Shown: positions 10,572 to 21,192 of the stretch, in pieces | Layout: each line of letters starts with the position of its first letter | Position numbering within the stretch: the stretch's first letter is position 1 | Assembly: GCF_003171515.1 (NCBI RefSeq) | Contig: NC_089392.1 | Coordinates: 3,534,001-3,598,000 of the forward strand | Length of the DNA: 64,000 nt | Direction of reading: 5' to 3' | From: Pyrenophora tritici-repentis | Lineage: Eukaryota; Ascomycota; Dothideomycetes; Pleosporales; Pleosporaceae | The notes under the pieces: model-generated | What the model was told of the DNA's origin: nothing | The model's database searches: none | Seen by the model: the letters and a program-made list of their open reading frames with translations, nothing else | Translations under genes and position numbers: made by a program

Positions 10572-10697
10572 CAGACTCCGCAACAATCAATCGGATCGGC
10601 ATGATTGATTCCTATCTAGGTTAAAGGCTGCCTAATGAAGTAATTCTTTAACCTATATAGGAATCAATCATGTCAATCGATTGATTGTTGCGGAGTC
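10572..10697. mobile_element. hAT-type MITE, 126 bp (copy I)
   Basis: Perfect inverted termini CAGACTCCGCAACAATCAAT, with an 8-bp target duplication GTGGCTGT at 10564-10571 and 10698-10705. The interior differs from the 162-bp copies, so this is a second subfamily that shares the ends. It sits in the last codons of LINE F (after the LGQPP block). It shows the canonical CAG start expected of hAT termini. Confidence 0.93.
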
Positions 10698-11030
10698 TGG
10701 TGGCTGTCCTAGGTACCATTTTCTTGTTCCTATTCTGGTGCTAGTGATAAAAGCTAGGGTTGCTTCTATACCTATACTAGTGTGGAGTAGTAGTGGTAGT
10801 GTGACTGGGCGATGTTTGATTGTTTGTAGGAGCGTTTTTCGATGGTCTTTGTATAGATGGCAGTACAGTAGTAGGTGTTCTGGCGTTTGGATGTTTTGGC
10901 AGGTGCAGCGATTAGAGTCTCGTTTCTTAAATCTCTTTAGGTAGGAGTTGAAGTATCCGTGTCCTAGCTTAAGAGAGTAGAAGGCGCTAGAGGTTACTCT
11001 TTTCGTGTTCTGTGGCATTTGGATGGTTTT

Positions 11031-11227
11031 TGTCGGCATACACACGGTGTGTCGCCTAATAAGGCCCAATGTACCGCCTCGATCCTACTTCGGCCCAACT
11101 CGGACCCAACGTTATGTATACCTTCGTAGCCCCCACATTCGTAGAATCATCATACACCAGAATACCAATACACAAGATTACCTTAGCTACTGTTATTCAC
11201 CGTACGATCGTACAAGGCCTTCCAACA
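11031..11227 (+). repeat. Copia-1 5' LTR
   Basis: It starts TGTCGGCATACAC and ends GGCCTTCCAACA, 197 bp, and matches the 3' LTR base for base as far as I can read. Identical LTRs mean little time has passed since insertion. Confidence 0.95.
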
Positions 11228-11307
11228 CTGATCAGTGATTGCACGGCAGTCACAGACAGTTAGGTTAAGAAGAGATAGATTCTTTACCCCGCGCGTTCCC
11301 TAGATTG

Positions 11308-11469
11308 CACAGTCCGCAACAATCAATTAAGTGGGTCCTAGAAGGTTCAGATTGGATTGATTGATTACCGCTTTAAGCCTAGTAGTTACCTATAGGAGTT
11401 TAAGCCCTACCTAGATAGGTAAGTGGGTCTAGGAGAGTGACCGGATTGAATTGATTGTTGCGGAGTCTA
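11308..11469 (+). mobile_element. hAT-type MITE, 162 bp (copy B)
   Basis: Ends CACAGTCCGCAAC and GTTGCGGAGTCTA, with an 8-bp target duplication CTAGATTG at 11300-11307 and 11470-11477. It was inserted in the Copia-1 leader, so it is younger than Copia-1. Confidence 0.95.
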
Positions 11470-11747
11470 CTAGATTGCCTATATCAGCAAGGCGGAGTTA
11501 TCTATGCTAAGCTCACTGTTAGCTATATCAGGCGTCGTTCGTGGCTAGCGACCGACCGTTACAGCCGTATCAGAAGCGTTCCAAGACGCCGTCTATACAC
11601 GCGCCAACCGACCGGTTGAGATTTGACCCGTGTACAACCCACGACCACCGACGCATCTCTAGCGAACGCAGCTAGCGCAACAAGCGTCAACAAGAACACA
11701 ATAGCAGGAGAGAGAACATCATCGGAAAGAGCACCGGTAGCCAGGAC

Positions 11748-14700
11748 CAGACTTGCTATCAGTCAGGTAACTCAGTTCGAACTGACTGAACTGACTGCCA
11801 AGACTCAGTTCAGTCAGTCAGTTCTTGAGGCAGCTGGACGTCAGTCCAGTCAGTTCAGAAGCCTCCAGACTGACTGAACTGACTGACGTTAGACTGACGT
11901 TAGCTGTTTTTAAAGCAGTATTTTAGAATTGTGAAAGCCACATTTAGTGCGGCTTCGAAGCCGCGCTAGTCCTAGATATAAAGACACTAATCCTATATAA
12001 GTTAAAGCATCTAGCTTTAAGCTAATTAGAGTTTGCGGAAATGCGCTACCCGGTGCGCACCTAGTAAGCCTTTCGCGTCGCGTCGCGTCGCGTCTGCTAT
12101 ACACACGACGCTAGACTACTGTTGCCATAATACTTCTTGGTGTACTTCATGTCTACTCCCTCTAATTCAGGCCTTCGCCGCCTTGTAGAATGCGACAAGC
12201 GCAATTCTCCTCTACCATCGCTATCAAACGCGCCTACTGTTGGCGATACTGCGAGCGAGGCCCAGGCTGATGAGCCCTTGGCAGTACAGGCGGACTTCCC
12301 CAACGACGGCGACGACGACGACGACGACGACAATTACGACGGGCTTGATTTTAAGCGTGTGCCGTATCTTGAGCGGCGCCAGGTTGAGCGTAATAGTCGC
12401 GGTGGGCCAAAAAGCTGGATCTACCGCCACGGCTGGGCCGTCTGGCACCGCAAGTACAAGAAAAACTACTGGCTTTGCCGGTACTGCCATCAACGACGGA
12501 AGCAGGAGGCTTGCTACGAGGCTGACAGCACTACAAACGCCGGCCGACACCTCTCAAGCAACAAGCCTGGACACTCACACGGACCTAACGGACCTGTACC
12601 AATTGCTAGCCGGGAGGGCAATATTATGGGCGCGCTCGCAAAGTCCCAAGTATATATTATGAGGTCTAAAGGGATAGAAGTATCGCAAGAGGTAGCAAAC
12701 GAGATAGCAGCAAGCTTTTCAACCTCTCGATTTCAGGACGCGCTGAAGGACTGGGTAGTCGCGGACAACCAGAGCCTTCGCGTAATAGAAACGCCGCAGT
12801 TTCGAGCCATGATTGCGGCCGTGAGCCCGCTAGCCGAAGCTCTCCTTTGGCGTAGCCACTAAACGCTCCACGATCATATTATTACTGAGTACAATACATA
12901 CATACTAGCTGTTGCCAACTACCTTCGCGAAGCCCGGTCGCTTATACACGTGTCATTCGACAACTGGACTTCAACTGGTGGGCAGTATGCTTTTACTGGC
13001 CTCTGCGTACATTACCTTAACAGCGAGGGCAAGCTAGTTGACCACCTGCTTGGGTTGCCTGAGCTACACGGGGCGCACACTGGCAATAATATTGCCGCTG
13101 CAGCAACAACAATATTTCGGCTATTTGGCGTTGACAACGCGAGGGTTGGGTACTTTGTGCTTGACAACGCAAGTAACAATGATACTGCAGTTGAGTCCTT
13201 AGCAGAGGAGTTTGGCTTTATCGCAAGCGAGCGGCGGCTGCGGTGCTGCTGCCATATACTCAACCTAAGCGCACAATTAGTAATTTGGGGCAAAGACCGT
13301 AGCGCGTACGAGAATGAAGCCGCACACCTTGAGGAAGAGGAGAAGTACATGGATGAGTGGCGCAAATACGGTCCTGTTGGCGTCCTCTTTGACGTGATTG
13401 CGTCTATCTGTACGCCTCAAACTCGACAACTACTAGAGCGCCTACAGTGCGAGGAGGCAGAGTCTCTAGGTGTTACACCCCACATCCGGCAGCTTGTGAA
13501 GCCTGTTAAGACACGCTGGAATAGCTATTTCAACACGTTTGTCCGTGCAGCTGAGCTACACGGCCCTATCGATGGCTATATTGAGTGTAAACTTGAGGAG
13601 CATAGTGCTGCAACAGCAACCTCACGACGCCGGAAGAATCGTGAGCAGCTCCCTGCTGCCCAGCCACGGTTATATATACGCGAAGGGGGTCTAAGCGGCA
13701 AGGACTAGGCGACAATAACAGAATACATTCGACTCCTTGAGCCATTTGCCGAAGCTACACGGCTACTTAAAGGTCGCGGCCGACACGGCCGACACGGCGC
13801 TATATAGGAAGTTCTAGTAACGTTTGAGTAGCTTCTTAACCAGCTTAAGGCTCTCAAAGACCGCCTTAAGGATGTAAATTACGAAGATCTAGATGCGCCT
13901 GAAGATCATCTTATTACAAACGTTAACCTTGCACATTGTAAGCTTGCTAAGTACTACGCAAAATTCGATAACGCGCCTGTCTACTACACTGCTACAATAC
14001 TACACCCGCACTACAAACACCACCTCTCAGCGCTCTGGAAGGTGCCTGACACCCATGTCACTGCCCGTGACGGTGTCCACTATCGCGACGGCTGGCTTGA
14101 CAATAACCACCGGGCATTCCTGCGTATGTGGCAGGGGCGGAAGGACTCTGCAGCCACTTCAGCTCACACTGTAACGCCGCCGCGTAAGAAGCCCCGGCTA
14201 GGGATTTCAACGTCGCGATCAGCTTTTCTACAGTCGTCAATTGAGCAAAGCACACGGCAGTTAGAGGCAAGCCTTGCTGAGGATGAGTATGAGATATGGA
14301 AGCGGCAACCAGCGTTAGCTGAGGAGGATTGGCTGTCTCTTAATCCGCTTCTATACTGGGAGTCAGTTGCTGGGCAGTTCCCTATACTCTCAAAGTTCGC
14401 TATTGACGTCCTAACAATACCAGCAGCAGCGGCAGACTGTGAGCGGACTTTCAGCGAGCTTGGCGACATGTTAGGCACCCGGAGACTCCATATGAAGCCA
14501 GAGCTTATTTCAGCTTTGCAGAGCTTGAAGAGCTGGAAGAGGCTTGGTATACAGCCAACAACTACCTCAGCTTCTGGGCTAGCGCGCACACTATCAGAGG
14601 AAGAAATCTCAAAAGTACAGGAGCATTTATCTCAGTTCGACGTCAGGTAACTCAGTTCAGTCAGTCCAGTCAGTCCGCAGGCCGCGGCGACGTCAGTTCA

Positions 14701-14826
14701 GTCAGTCAGTTTTAGTTTAATTGAAAAGTCTTGGCAGTCAGTCCAGTCCAGTTCAGTGACCTCAGGACGTCAGTTCAGTCAGTCCAGAGAGCTCCGGACT
14801 GACTGAACTGACTGATAGCAACTCTG
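11748..14826 (+). mobile_element. hAT transposon 3a, 3079 bp
   Basis: Terminal repeats CAGACTTGCTATCAGTCAG on the left and, inverted, CAGAGTTGCTATCAGTCAG on the right (one mismatch). The 8-bp target duplication GCCAGGAC is at 11740-11747 and 14827-14834. Both ends carry dense runs of a CAGTCAGTTCAGT-type motif. It is inserted just upstream of the Copia-1 polyprotein. An inverted copy of the same length lies at 37302-40380. Confidence 0.95.
12149..14650 (+). pseudogene. hAT transposase, four in-frame stops
   Basis: The 834-codon frame from the ATG at 12149 encodes an acidic N-terminus with a poly-Asp run, a BED-like finger (CRYCHQRR), SFDNWTSTGGQYAF (first Asp), YFVLDNASNNDTA (second Asp), LRCCCH, VKTRWNSYF and hATC (DCERTFSELGDMLG). 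In-frame stops are TAA 12860-12862 and TAG 13706-13708, 13805-13807 and 13829-13831. The second replaces the Trp of the AADDWA-like block of hAT-1. All are explainable as CpA/TpG to TpA changes. All four recur in the copy at 37478-39979, so the element was already disabled when it last moved. Confidence 0.9.
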
Positions 14827-14847
14827 GCCAGGACACCGGCAGTAGGA

Positions 14848-17800
14848 ATGGCGAGCAGTAGTAGAAGAGTGGTACCCACACTAGAGGCGCTACTAGGGAC
14901 CACAAACATAAAACCAAGAGAATGGCATCACATCGATCCAGAGATTTGGGAGGACAACGTTGAAGCTCCAGACGATGAGGTAGGGATTACTACAGCAACA
15001 ACGTACATTGCGCGTGCGATTGCGGACTATACAGATCGACCAACAGCAGATGAAGAACTCTTTTGGGAGTTCCGTCAGGACTTTGAAGGATGGACAGAGG
15101 CAATGTTCCTACGTGCCCAGCCAATATACACAAAGGAACTAAAGCGGATCCTCCGCTTTAAGGGAGTGTATACTGGCCGTATTAATATGGCACCTAGTGA
15201 GTCTCTAGCTAGGTTATTACGCATGGAGGAGTACCTAGAATGGCCTCAGGACGTATTCCAGTCGGCTGTGTTTGACACACGATCAGCTGCGCACATGTTG
15301 CAAGAGCGGGCACTACGGCAACAACGCAGTGAAGGATCAGTACAGTCCACAGACAGGAGATTATCAAGCCAGGCCCAGAGCCGAACCCAAACGCCTGTAA
15401 GGACAAGAGGCCGAGACGTAGACAGTCGGCAAACCCGCGATCAAGACCAGACCCACGCCCGTGTGCAAGGACGACAGGAGACCGTTGAGGAAGAACAACA
15501 GATTCAGGACCAGCTAGCAAAAACGATTGAGAAAGCCCAAAACCAACCAATCCGAAGCCAGCCTGTAGAGACAACTGAATCCGCACCGCAGCCAGCCTAT
15601 CAGCGCGTCCAAAGTCAGCAACCTCCCCTCACCTACAACAACTTCGACCGATTCCGCGAGTATACACCAGCATACCCGCAACGTCCGAAGGGACTGAGCG
15701 TTCCCCCAATTGTGCCCTCTGGTGAAACAGACCCGTACAAGGCAGTTCCACCAATCGAGTTTGGCAATGAGAAACTGGATCCTAAGACGATCAATGTCTT
15801 CGTGAAAATGTGGGACCGAGACAAAAAGTATACGGGAAAGCCGTACGACCTCCTAGACGATAAATTGAAGATCTTCTACAGCATCTGTTATCACGCAGAC
15901 ATCGAGCCAGGGCAGTTCCATGCAGTCTTTCCACGGATTCTCGACGGCCGCGCAGAGGAGTATTACCTCCACTTCGTCGATCAGCGGATGGATACGTTCT
16001 TGACTGCCTACACAAAGCTCAAGAACCACTTCGACACAGACGTCAACCACGGCCATTACTACGCGGACTGGACGACGACATCGTTTGTCAAAGTCCGCAG
16101 GGAGAACCCCGAAAAGAACCTCCACGAGGTCCTTGACATCATGCTGGACAAGCTCCAATTGTGTCAAAGAGCACTTGGACAGCAGTACATGGGAGAATAC
16201 GCGCTCCGAACGACTGTAATCACAGCATGCCGAGGCGTGAAGGAGCTCGAGATGGCACTCTACAAGCCGTCTCTAGAATGCGAGGTTCTGTTTGGAGATC
16301 TGCGATCGTCAATCGAAAACTCACTCGCCATGACCGTCTCCGTCAACTTCACTGAGGCGGATACGGATAGCCAGTACTACTTGGATCGTCGGTACAACAA
16401 CAACAGCTCTGGAAGATTGCGAGGGAATTACAACCCTCGCGGTGGACGCAGCGGATTCACCCGCGGACGCGGTGGGCTTCAGCACCGCTCTGGAGTCAAC
16501 ACACAAATCGACAAGAAATGTTACGTCTGCGGCAAGACAGGCTGTTGGTCCACAAACCACACGCTTGAAGAAAGAAAACGCTCAAAAGCGCAGTACATCA
16601 CACACTGCGCGATTACGGGAGAGCAAATGGAGTTTAGCACATTTCTCGTCGCGTACGAGGGGGAAGAAGTCGACCAGTTCTTCCTAGAGGAGCAAGACGA
16701 AGATGATGAGGACCAAAGATTGGCAGTTAAGTACCTCACAGATCAGGCCTTTTTGCACCACGTGACTGGAGAAGACGTCTACAGGTGCAAGGAGCCTATT
16801 ACGCCCGCAACGCAGTTCCTTATCGAGGATCGATACTCGCGAATCACGTACCAAGGCATTCTTCCTGACACTGGTGCCTCAAATGTATCGACAGCCGGAA
16901 AGGAGCAGTTCTGGGCGCTCCAAACTGAGGACCCCACCGTAACTCTAGATACGTCTACTGCTGGAAACGCATCTGTGCAATTTGGCAAAGGAAGCGTCAC
17001 TACTTCGATTGGAACCGCACATGTATCGACACAGATTGGAAAGATCAAATTTGAGGTCTTGAACGCACCCACCCCGTTTCTCCTCTGTCTGAAAGACATG
17101 GACCGGCTCCACGTGTACTTCAACAATACTACGGACCAGCTGGTACAAGGAAAAGCTACCTTTCCAGTGATTCGCAAATGGGGACACCCGTGGTTCCACC
17201 TAAGCAAGGCAGAGCGCGCGCGCGTATTCCTTACGGAGACTGAGCTCCGACGCTTACACCGGAGGTTCGGGCATCCAGCCGTCGAACGGCTGATACGATT
17301 GCTCAAACGCGCAGGACACGAGGACGTGGATGAACGGCTGCTCCGAGAGATCCAAACGTTCTGCCATCACTGCCAAGCGCATGATCCAGCGCCGCGCCGA
17401 TTCAAGTTTAGGCTGAAAGATGATCGGGAATTCAACTTCGAGATCCTCGTAGATGTGATGTATCTGAGTGGGAAACCAGTGCTTCACGTGATCGATTCGG
17501 CTACAACATTCAACGGCGCGCGATTTCTACCGTCTATGAGCGCGAAAGACACCTGGGAAGCACTCCGCCTGCTCTGGATTGATACATACCAAGGGCCGCC
17601 AGATATCGTCACCCACGACGCCGGCACCAACTTCGCGTCAGTCGAATTCAGATCAGAGGCGAAGATCATGGGAATCACATGTAAACAAGTGCCAACCGAG
17701 GCCCATTGGTCTATCGGCAAGGTAGAAAGATACCACGCACCGCTCAGACGCGCGTACGAGATCCTGAGGACAGAGCTTGACACTGGCACCAGCGACGCCG

Positions 17801-19998
17801 CAGTGTTGCAGATGGCAGTCAAGGCCGTCAACGACACCGCAGGCCCAGACGGGCTCGTACCCACGCTGCTCGTCTTCGGTGCATACCCCCGGATATCCAT
17901 GGATTCACCACCATCTCCCTCGATAACCCATCGCGCGGAGGCAATCCAGAAAGCGATGAGGGCGCTGCGGAAGGCCTCAGCGGAACATGCGGTGAGCAAC
18001 GCACTTGGTACCAGGAATGGGCCTACTACAGACGGGGTACTGTCACTGCCTCTTCAGAGTGAGGTGATGGTATGGCGCGAGAAGAATGGATGGCAAGGGC
18101 CGTATAGAGTCATCGATATGAAGGACCACGATGTTACTGTAGACATGATCAACGGCCCAACGACGTTCCGATCCACTGTCGTAAAACCGTACTATTGCGA
18201 TCTGACTACAGCGATAGACGGCGCAGATCAAGGCACAGGTGGATCTCCGACCACAGACGAAGCGATTGCTGATGAACCGCCACTACCGGTACCACCGGCG
18301 GAAGCCAACCAAGCGGCTCAGCCGCGCAAGCGGGGCCGCCCACCTGGATCAAAGAACAAGCCCAAGGTGCAGTACCTGTCGAAGAAGGAGGAGGACGATT
18401 ACGCCCTGGCCGTCAAGCTACGCAATGACGGCGTGATTAACGTCCCGGGCGCTCCATTCGAAGCATCCGATCAGAAGGAGATCGACGACCTCGTCGGCCG
18501 TGGAGTATTCAGTTTTGAGCTGTTTGATCCAACTCTACACGGCGGGTATCGTATCTTCAAATCGCGCATGGTCCGCGAAGTCAAAGGCAAGACCATGGTC
18601 CCGTACGAGAAATCACGCCTCGTTGTTCAAGGTTACAATGACGAGGGCAAACACGAGATCCTGACGCAGTCGCCAACCATCCAACGAGCCAGCCAGCGCC
18701 TGATTCTAGCCCTAGCGCCTGCATTACTCGATGAGGGCATGGTTGTGGAACTACGAGATATCACGCAAGCGTACCCACAGGCACAAACAGAGCTATTCCG
18801 CACGGTTTTAGCGCACCTCCCAAAGGAGCTTATAACAAAGTATCCCAAGGGAACAATTATTCGCGTAATCAAGCCACTCTATGGAATCGCGGAAGCAGGA
18901 GTCCACTGGTTTGCTACGTACCAAGGACACCACTGCAAGGAGCTCGACATGGCTACATCAACGTATGACCCGTGCCTCCTGATCACGAACGGGAGACGGG
19001 AAGCGTTTGGAATAGTGGGCCTGCAGACAGACGATACTCTCGCGATTGGGACGCCTGCATTCTCTGGTGCAGAAGACGCTGCGCTCCAGAAAGCCAATTT
19101 TCGAGCTAAGCCCAAGGAGAGACTGTCCAAAGAAGTATCACTCGAGTTCAACGGATGTACTCTAACGTTGCGCGGAGACACGATTCTACTTACGCAGAAG
19201 GGACAAGGTGCCAAGATCGAAATCATTGATCCGAAGGCAGCAAACCGAGCACAGAAGTACATGGAGCAGCGCGCGCGTGGCGCGTACATTGCGTCGATAT
19301 GCCAACCTGAAGCATCGTTCGATCTTTCCGCGGCTGCGCAAATACAACAACCTAAGGACACAGAATACGTGAAGCTTAACCGCCGGCTGCAGTGGCAATC
19401 TGAGAGCATACAACGAGGCCTGCGATACGTCCCTCTCGACCTCGCTACAGCAAAGCTGGTAGTGTTCACAGACGGATCCTTCGCGAACAACCAAGACCTT
19501 AGCTCACAGCTAGGGTACCTACTTATCCTTGCGAATGAGTCGAGTCGACAAGACAGCACGTTTGATATTCGTGGTAACGTAATCCATTGGAGTTCGACCA
19601 AATGCAAACGCGTTACCCGGAGCGTTCTTGCCTCAGAAACGTACGGCATGGTTAGCGGTGTCGACATCGCTATCGCTATCCTAACAACCCTCAAGATAAT
19701 TACAGGACGCCTAGGTCTACCACCGATCCCACTTATTGTGTGTACGGATTCATACTCCTTGTATGAATGCCTCGTCAAACTCGGAACAACTGCTGAGAAG
19801 CGACTGATGATCGACATCATGGCGCTTCGGCAGTCATACGAGCGTCGCGAGATCACTGAGATCCGCTGGATCAACGGAGAGGACAACCCCGCGGACGCAT
19901 TCACGAAAGCAACACCAAATCGCGCGTTAGAACGTTTCATCGAAAGCAACAAGCTGTCAATCCGAGTAGAGGGATCTGTGCAGCGACCTACGGAGTAG
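14848..19998 (+). CDS. Copia-1 Gag-Pol polyprotein
   Basis: An intact 1716-residue frame. A Gln-rich Gag region comes first. A zinc-knuckle-like CYVCGKTGCW is near residue 558. The aspartic protease has LPDTGAS near 673. The integrase HHCC region (RRFGHP and CHHCQAH) is near 810-850. The integrase core has Asp in EILVDVMYL, Asp in THDAGTNF and Glu in WSIGKVERYH. An AT-hook-like KRGRPPGSKNK near 1165 lies in the linker. The reverse transcriptase starts near 1215 and has the active-site block LQTDDTLAIG in place of the usual YVDD. RNase H begins FTDGSF near 1540. It would make and integrate cDNA in the nucleus. The reading frame upstream of this ATG is open across the hAT junction but has no ATG, so the 14848 start is preferred. 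A hAT insertion now lies 13 nt upstream of the duplication-to-start interval and may block normal expression from the LTR. Confidence 0.93.
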   Translation: MASSSRRVVPTLEALLGTTNIKPREWHHIDPEIWEDNVEAPDDEVGITTATTYIARAIADYTDRPTADEELFWEFRQDFEGWTEAMFLRAQPIYTKELKRILRFKGVYTGRINMAPSESLARLLRMEEYLEWPQDVFQSAVFDTRSAAHMLQERALRQQRSEGSVQSTDRRLSSQAQSRTQTPVRTRGRDVDSRQTRDQDQTHARVQGRQETVEEEQQIQDQLAKTIEKAQNQPIRSQPVETTESAPQPAYQRVQSQQPPLTYNNFDRFREYTPAYPQRPKGLSVPPIVPSGETDPYKAVPPIEFGNEKLDPKTINVFVKMWDRDKKYTGKPYDLLDDKLKIFYSICYHADIEPGQFHAVFPRILDGRAEEYYLHFVDQRMDTFLTAYTKLKNHFDTDVNHGHYYADWTTTSFVKVRRENPEKNLHEVLDIMLDKLQLCQRALGQQYMGEYALRTTVITACRGVKELEMALYKPSLECEVLFGDLRSSIENSLAMTVSVNFTEADTDSQYYLDRRYNNNSSGRLRGNYNPRGGRSGFTRGRGGLQHRSGVNTQIDKKCYVCGKTGCWSTNHTLEERKRSKAQYITHCAITGEQMEFSTFLVAYEGEEVDQFFLEEQDEDDEDQRLAVKYLTDQAFLHHVTGEDVYRCKEPITPATQFLIEDRYSRITYQGILPDTGASNVSTAGKEQFWALQTEDPTVTLDTSTAGNASVQFGKGSVTTSIGTAHVSTQIGKIKFEVLNAPTPFLLCLKDMDRLHVYFNNTTDQLVQGKATFPVIRKWGHPWFHLSKAERARVFLTETELRRLHRRFGHPAVERLIRLLKRAGHEDVDERLLREIQTFCHHCQAHDPAPRRFKFRLKDDREFNFEILVDVMYLSGKPVLHVIDSATTFNGARFLPSMSAKDTWEALRLLWIDTYQGPPDIVTHDAGTNFASVEFRSEAKIMGITCKQVPTEAHWSIGKVERYHAPLRRAYEILRTELDTGTSDAAVLQMAVKAVNDTAGPDGLVPTLLVFGAYPRISMDSPPSPSITHRAEAIQKAMRALRKASAEHAVSNALGTRNGPTTDGVLSLPLQSEVMVWREKNGWQGPYRVIDMKDHDVTVDMINGPTTFRSTVVKPYYCDLTTAIDGADQGTGGSPTTDEAIADEPPLPVPPAEANQAAQPRKRGRPPGSKNKPKVQYLSKKEEDDYALAVKLRNDGVINVPGAPFEASDQKEIDDLVGRGVFSFELFDPTLHGGYRIFKSRMVREVKGKTMVPYEKSRLVVQGYNDEGKHEILTQSPTIQRASQRLILALAPALLDEGMVVELRDITQAYPQAQTELFRTVLAHLPKELITKYPKGTIIRVIKPLYGIAEAGVHWFATYQGHHCKELDMATSTYDPCLLITNGRREAFGIVGLQTDDTLAIGTPAFSGAEDAALQKANFRAKPKERLSKEVSLEFNGCTLTLRGDTILLTQKGQGAKIEIIDPKAANRAQKYMEQRARGAYIASICQPEASFDLSAAAQIQQPKDTEYVKLNRRLQWQSESIQRGLRYVPLDLATAKLVVFTDGSFANNQDLSSQLGYLLILANESSRQDSTFDIRGNVIHWSSTKCKRVTRSVLASETYGMVSGVDIAIAILTTLKIITGRLGLPPIPLIVCTDSYSLYECLVKLGTTAEKRLMIDIMALRQSYERREITEIRWINGEDNPADAFTKATPNRALERFIESNKLSIRVEGSVQRPTE

Positions 19999-20092
19999 GC
20001 ACATATGCCTATTTGGAATCCCTCTCAGTGTGTTCTTTTTAGAAGACCCGTTTTTCCTTACATCAGTCGTTACAATAAGAAAAGATTGCCAG

Positions 20093-20289
20093 TGTCGGCA
20101 TACACACGGTGTGTCGCCTAATAAGGCCCAATGTACCGCCTCGATCCTACTTCGGCCCAACTCGGACCCAACGTTATGTATACCTTCGTAGCCCCCACAT
20201 TCGTAGAATCATCATACACCAGAATACCAATACACAAGATTACCTTAGCTACTGTTATTCACCGTACGATCGTACAAGGCCTTCCAACA
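20093..20289 (+). repeat. Copia-1 3' LTR
   Basis: 197 bp, matching the 5' LTR. It is followed by target duplication GTTTT and LINE F sequence. Confidence 0.95.
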
Positions 20290-21034
20290 GTTTTGCTGAT
20301 TTTAAGAGGGTATTTGGCTGAGTAGGTAGCTTTGTTTAGAGCGGTTGCTCTTGCTTTGTATTTCTCATACTCTTGGCGTTGTTCCGTTTGTTGTATCCTT
20401 TTGATTGTCGTGCCTAGGTAGGCAATGCTCTTTGTTGTTGATCTGGGGTCCTCTTTGGTTGCTTCTTTTGCTAGGTAGTCTGCTCTTTCGTTTCCAACTA
20501 TATCTGTGTGTCCAGGTGCCCAGAGTAGGTGGATGTTTGCTTGTTTTCGTCGGATCGTATTTGCCGCTTTTAGACATCGGAGTTGCCAATGCTGTCCTGG
20601 GTTATCTGATAGGTTTTTAAGCCTGTAGATTGCTGCTTGGTTATCTGCGTAGACCTCGAATTCCTGGTCGGTTGTAGCGTTCTTTGCTGCGTATTCGAAT
20701 GCTCGTGTGATCCCTTCTAGTTCGCCGTTGTAGACTAGCTGGTATTGTCCAATATTAACTGTTTCTGAGTAGATCTCTTGCTGAGTTGAGTTGTAGACTG
20801 CTATCCCAACTCCTATTCCTTTTCCTTCTTGTGTTTGCGAGGCGTCTGAGTATATTGTCGTGTAATTGTCTAGCCTTGTTTTAATGTAGGCTTGGTGCGC
20901 ATTTGCCTCCTCTTCTTTGGATTTTTGAGAGACTGTTACGGTATAGTTTAGAGTATCCCATGGCCTAAACCGGTATGGGATAGTCTGCTCTGTGTCTCTT
21001 TTGTTGTTTTTAGGAATTGCGTTAGTAATAGTTT

Positions 21035-21192
21035 CAGAGATGTCAACAAGCAAGTCAAGCTGGCTTGATTCTTATCGATTGCAGATCACAGACAATATAG
21101 AGGCTCGTGCACAGTGGCACGTCCCAGAGAATGGTCTGTGATCTGCAATCGATAAGAATCAAGCCAGCTTGACTTGCTTGTTGACATCTCTG
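21035..21192. mobile_element. Foldback MITE, 158 bp
   Basis: Two arms of about 59 bp starting CAGAGATGTCAACAAGC are perfect inverted repeats around a loop of about 40 bp. The 8-bp target duplication AATAGTTT lies at 21027-21034 and 21193-21200. Removing the element plus one duplication restores the LINE F frame relative to LINE A. The CAG terminus and the 8-bp duplication point to hAT-type mobilisation. Confidence 0.93.

Larger units (their letters stand above)
11031..20289 (+). mobile_element. Copia-1, complete Ty1/Copia retrotransposon with nested insertions
   Basis: Two LTRs of 197 bp, identical as far as I can read, bound the element, with a 5-bp target duplication GTTTT (11026-11030 and 20290-20294) inside LINE F. 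Its present length is 9259 bp. Subtracting hAT3a plus duplication (3087) and MITE B plus duplication (170) leaves 6002 bp, a normal Copia size. The polyprotein is one intact frame in the PR-IN-RT-RNase H order that defines Copia. A purine-rich tract (AATAAGAAAAGA) precedes the 3' LTR. Both nested insertions lie in the leader between the 5' LTR and the coding frame. Confidence 0.95.

Noticed and set aside
11620..11747. A Gag extension upstream of hAT3a joined in frame to the Copia-1 start
   Set aside because: The frame stays open across the junction but has no ATG and a TGA at 11617-11619, so the ATG at 14848 is preferred.
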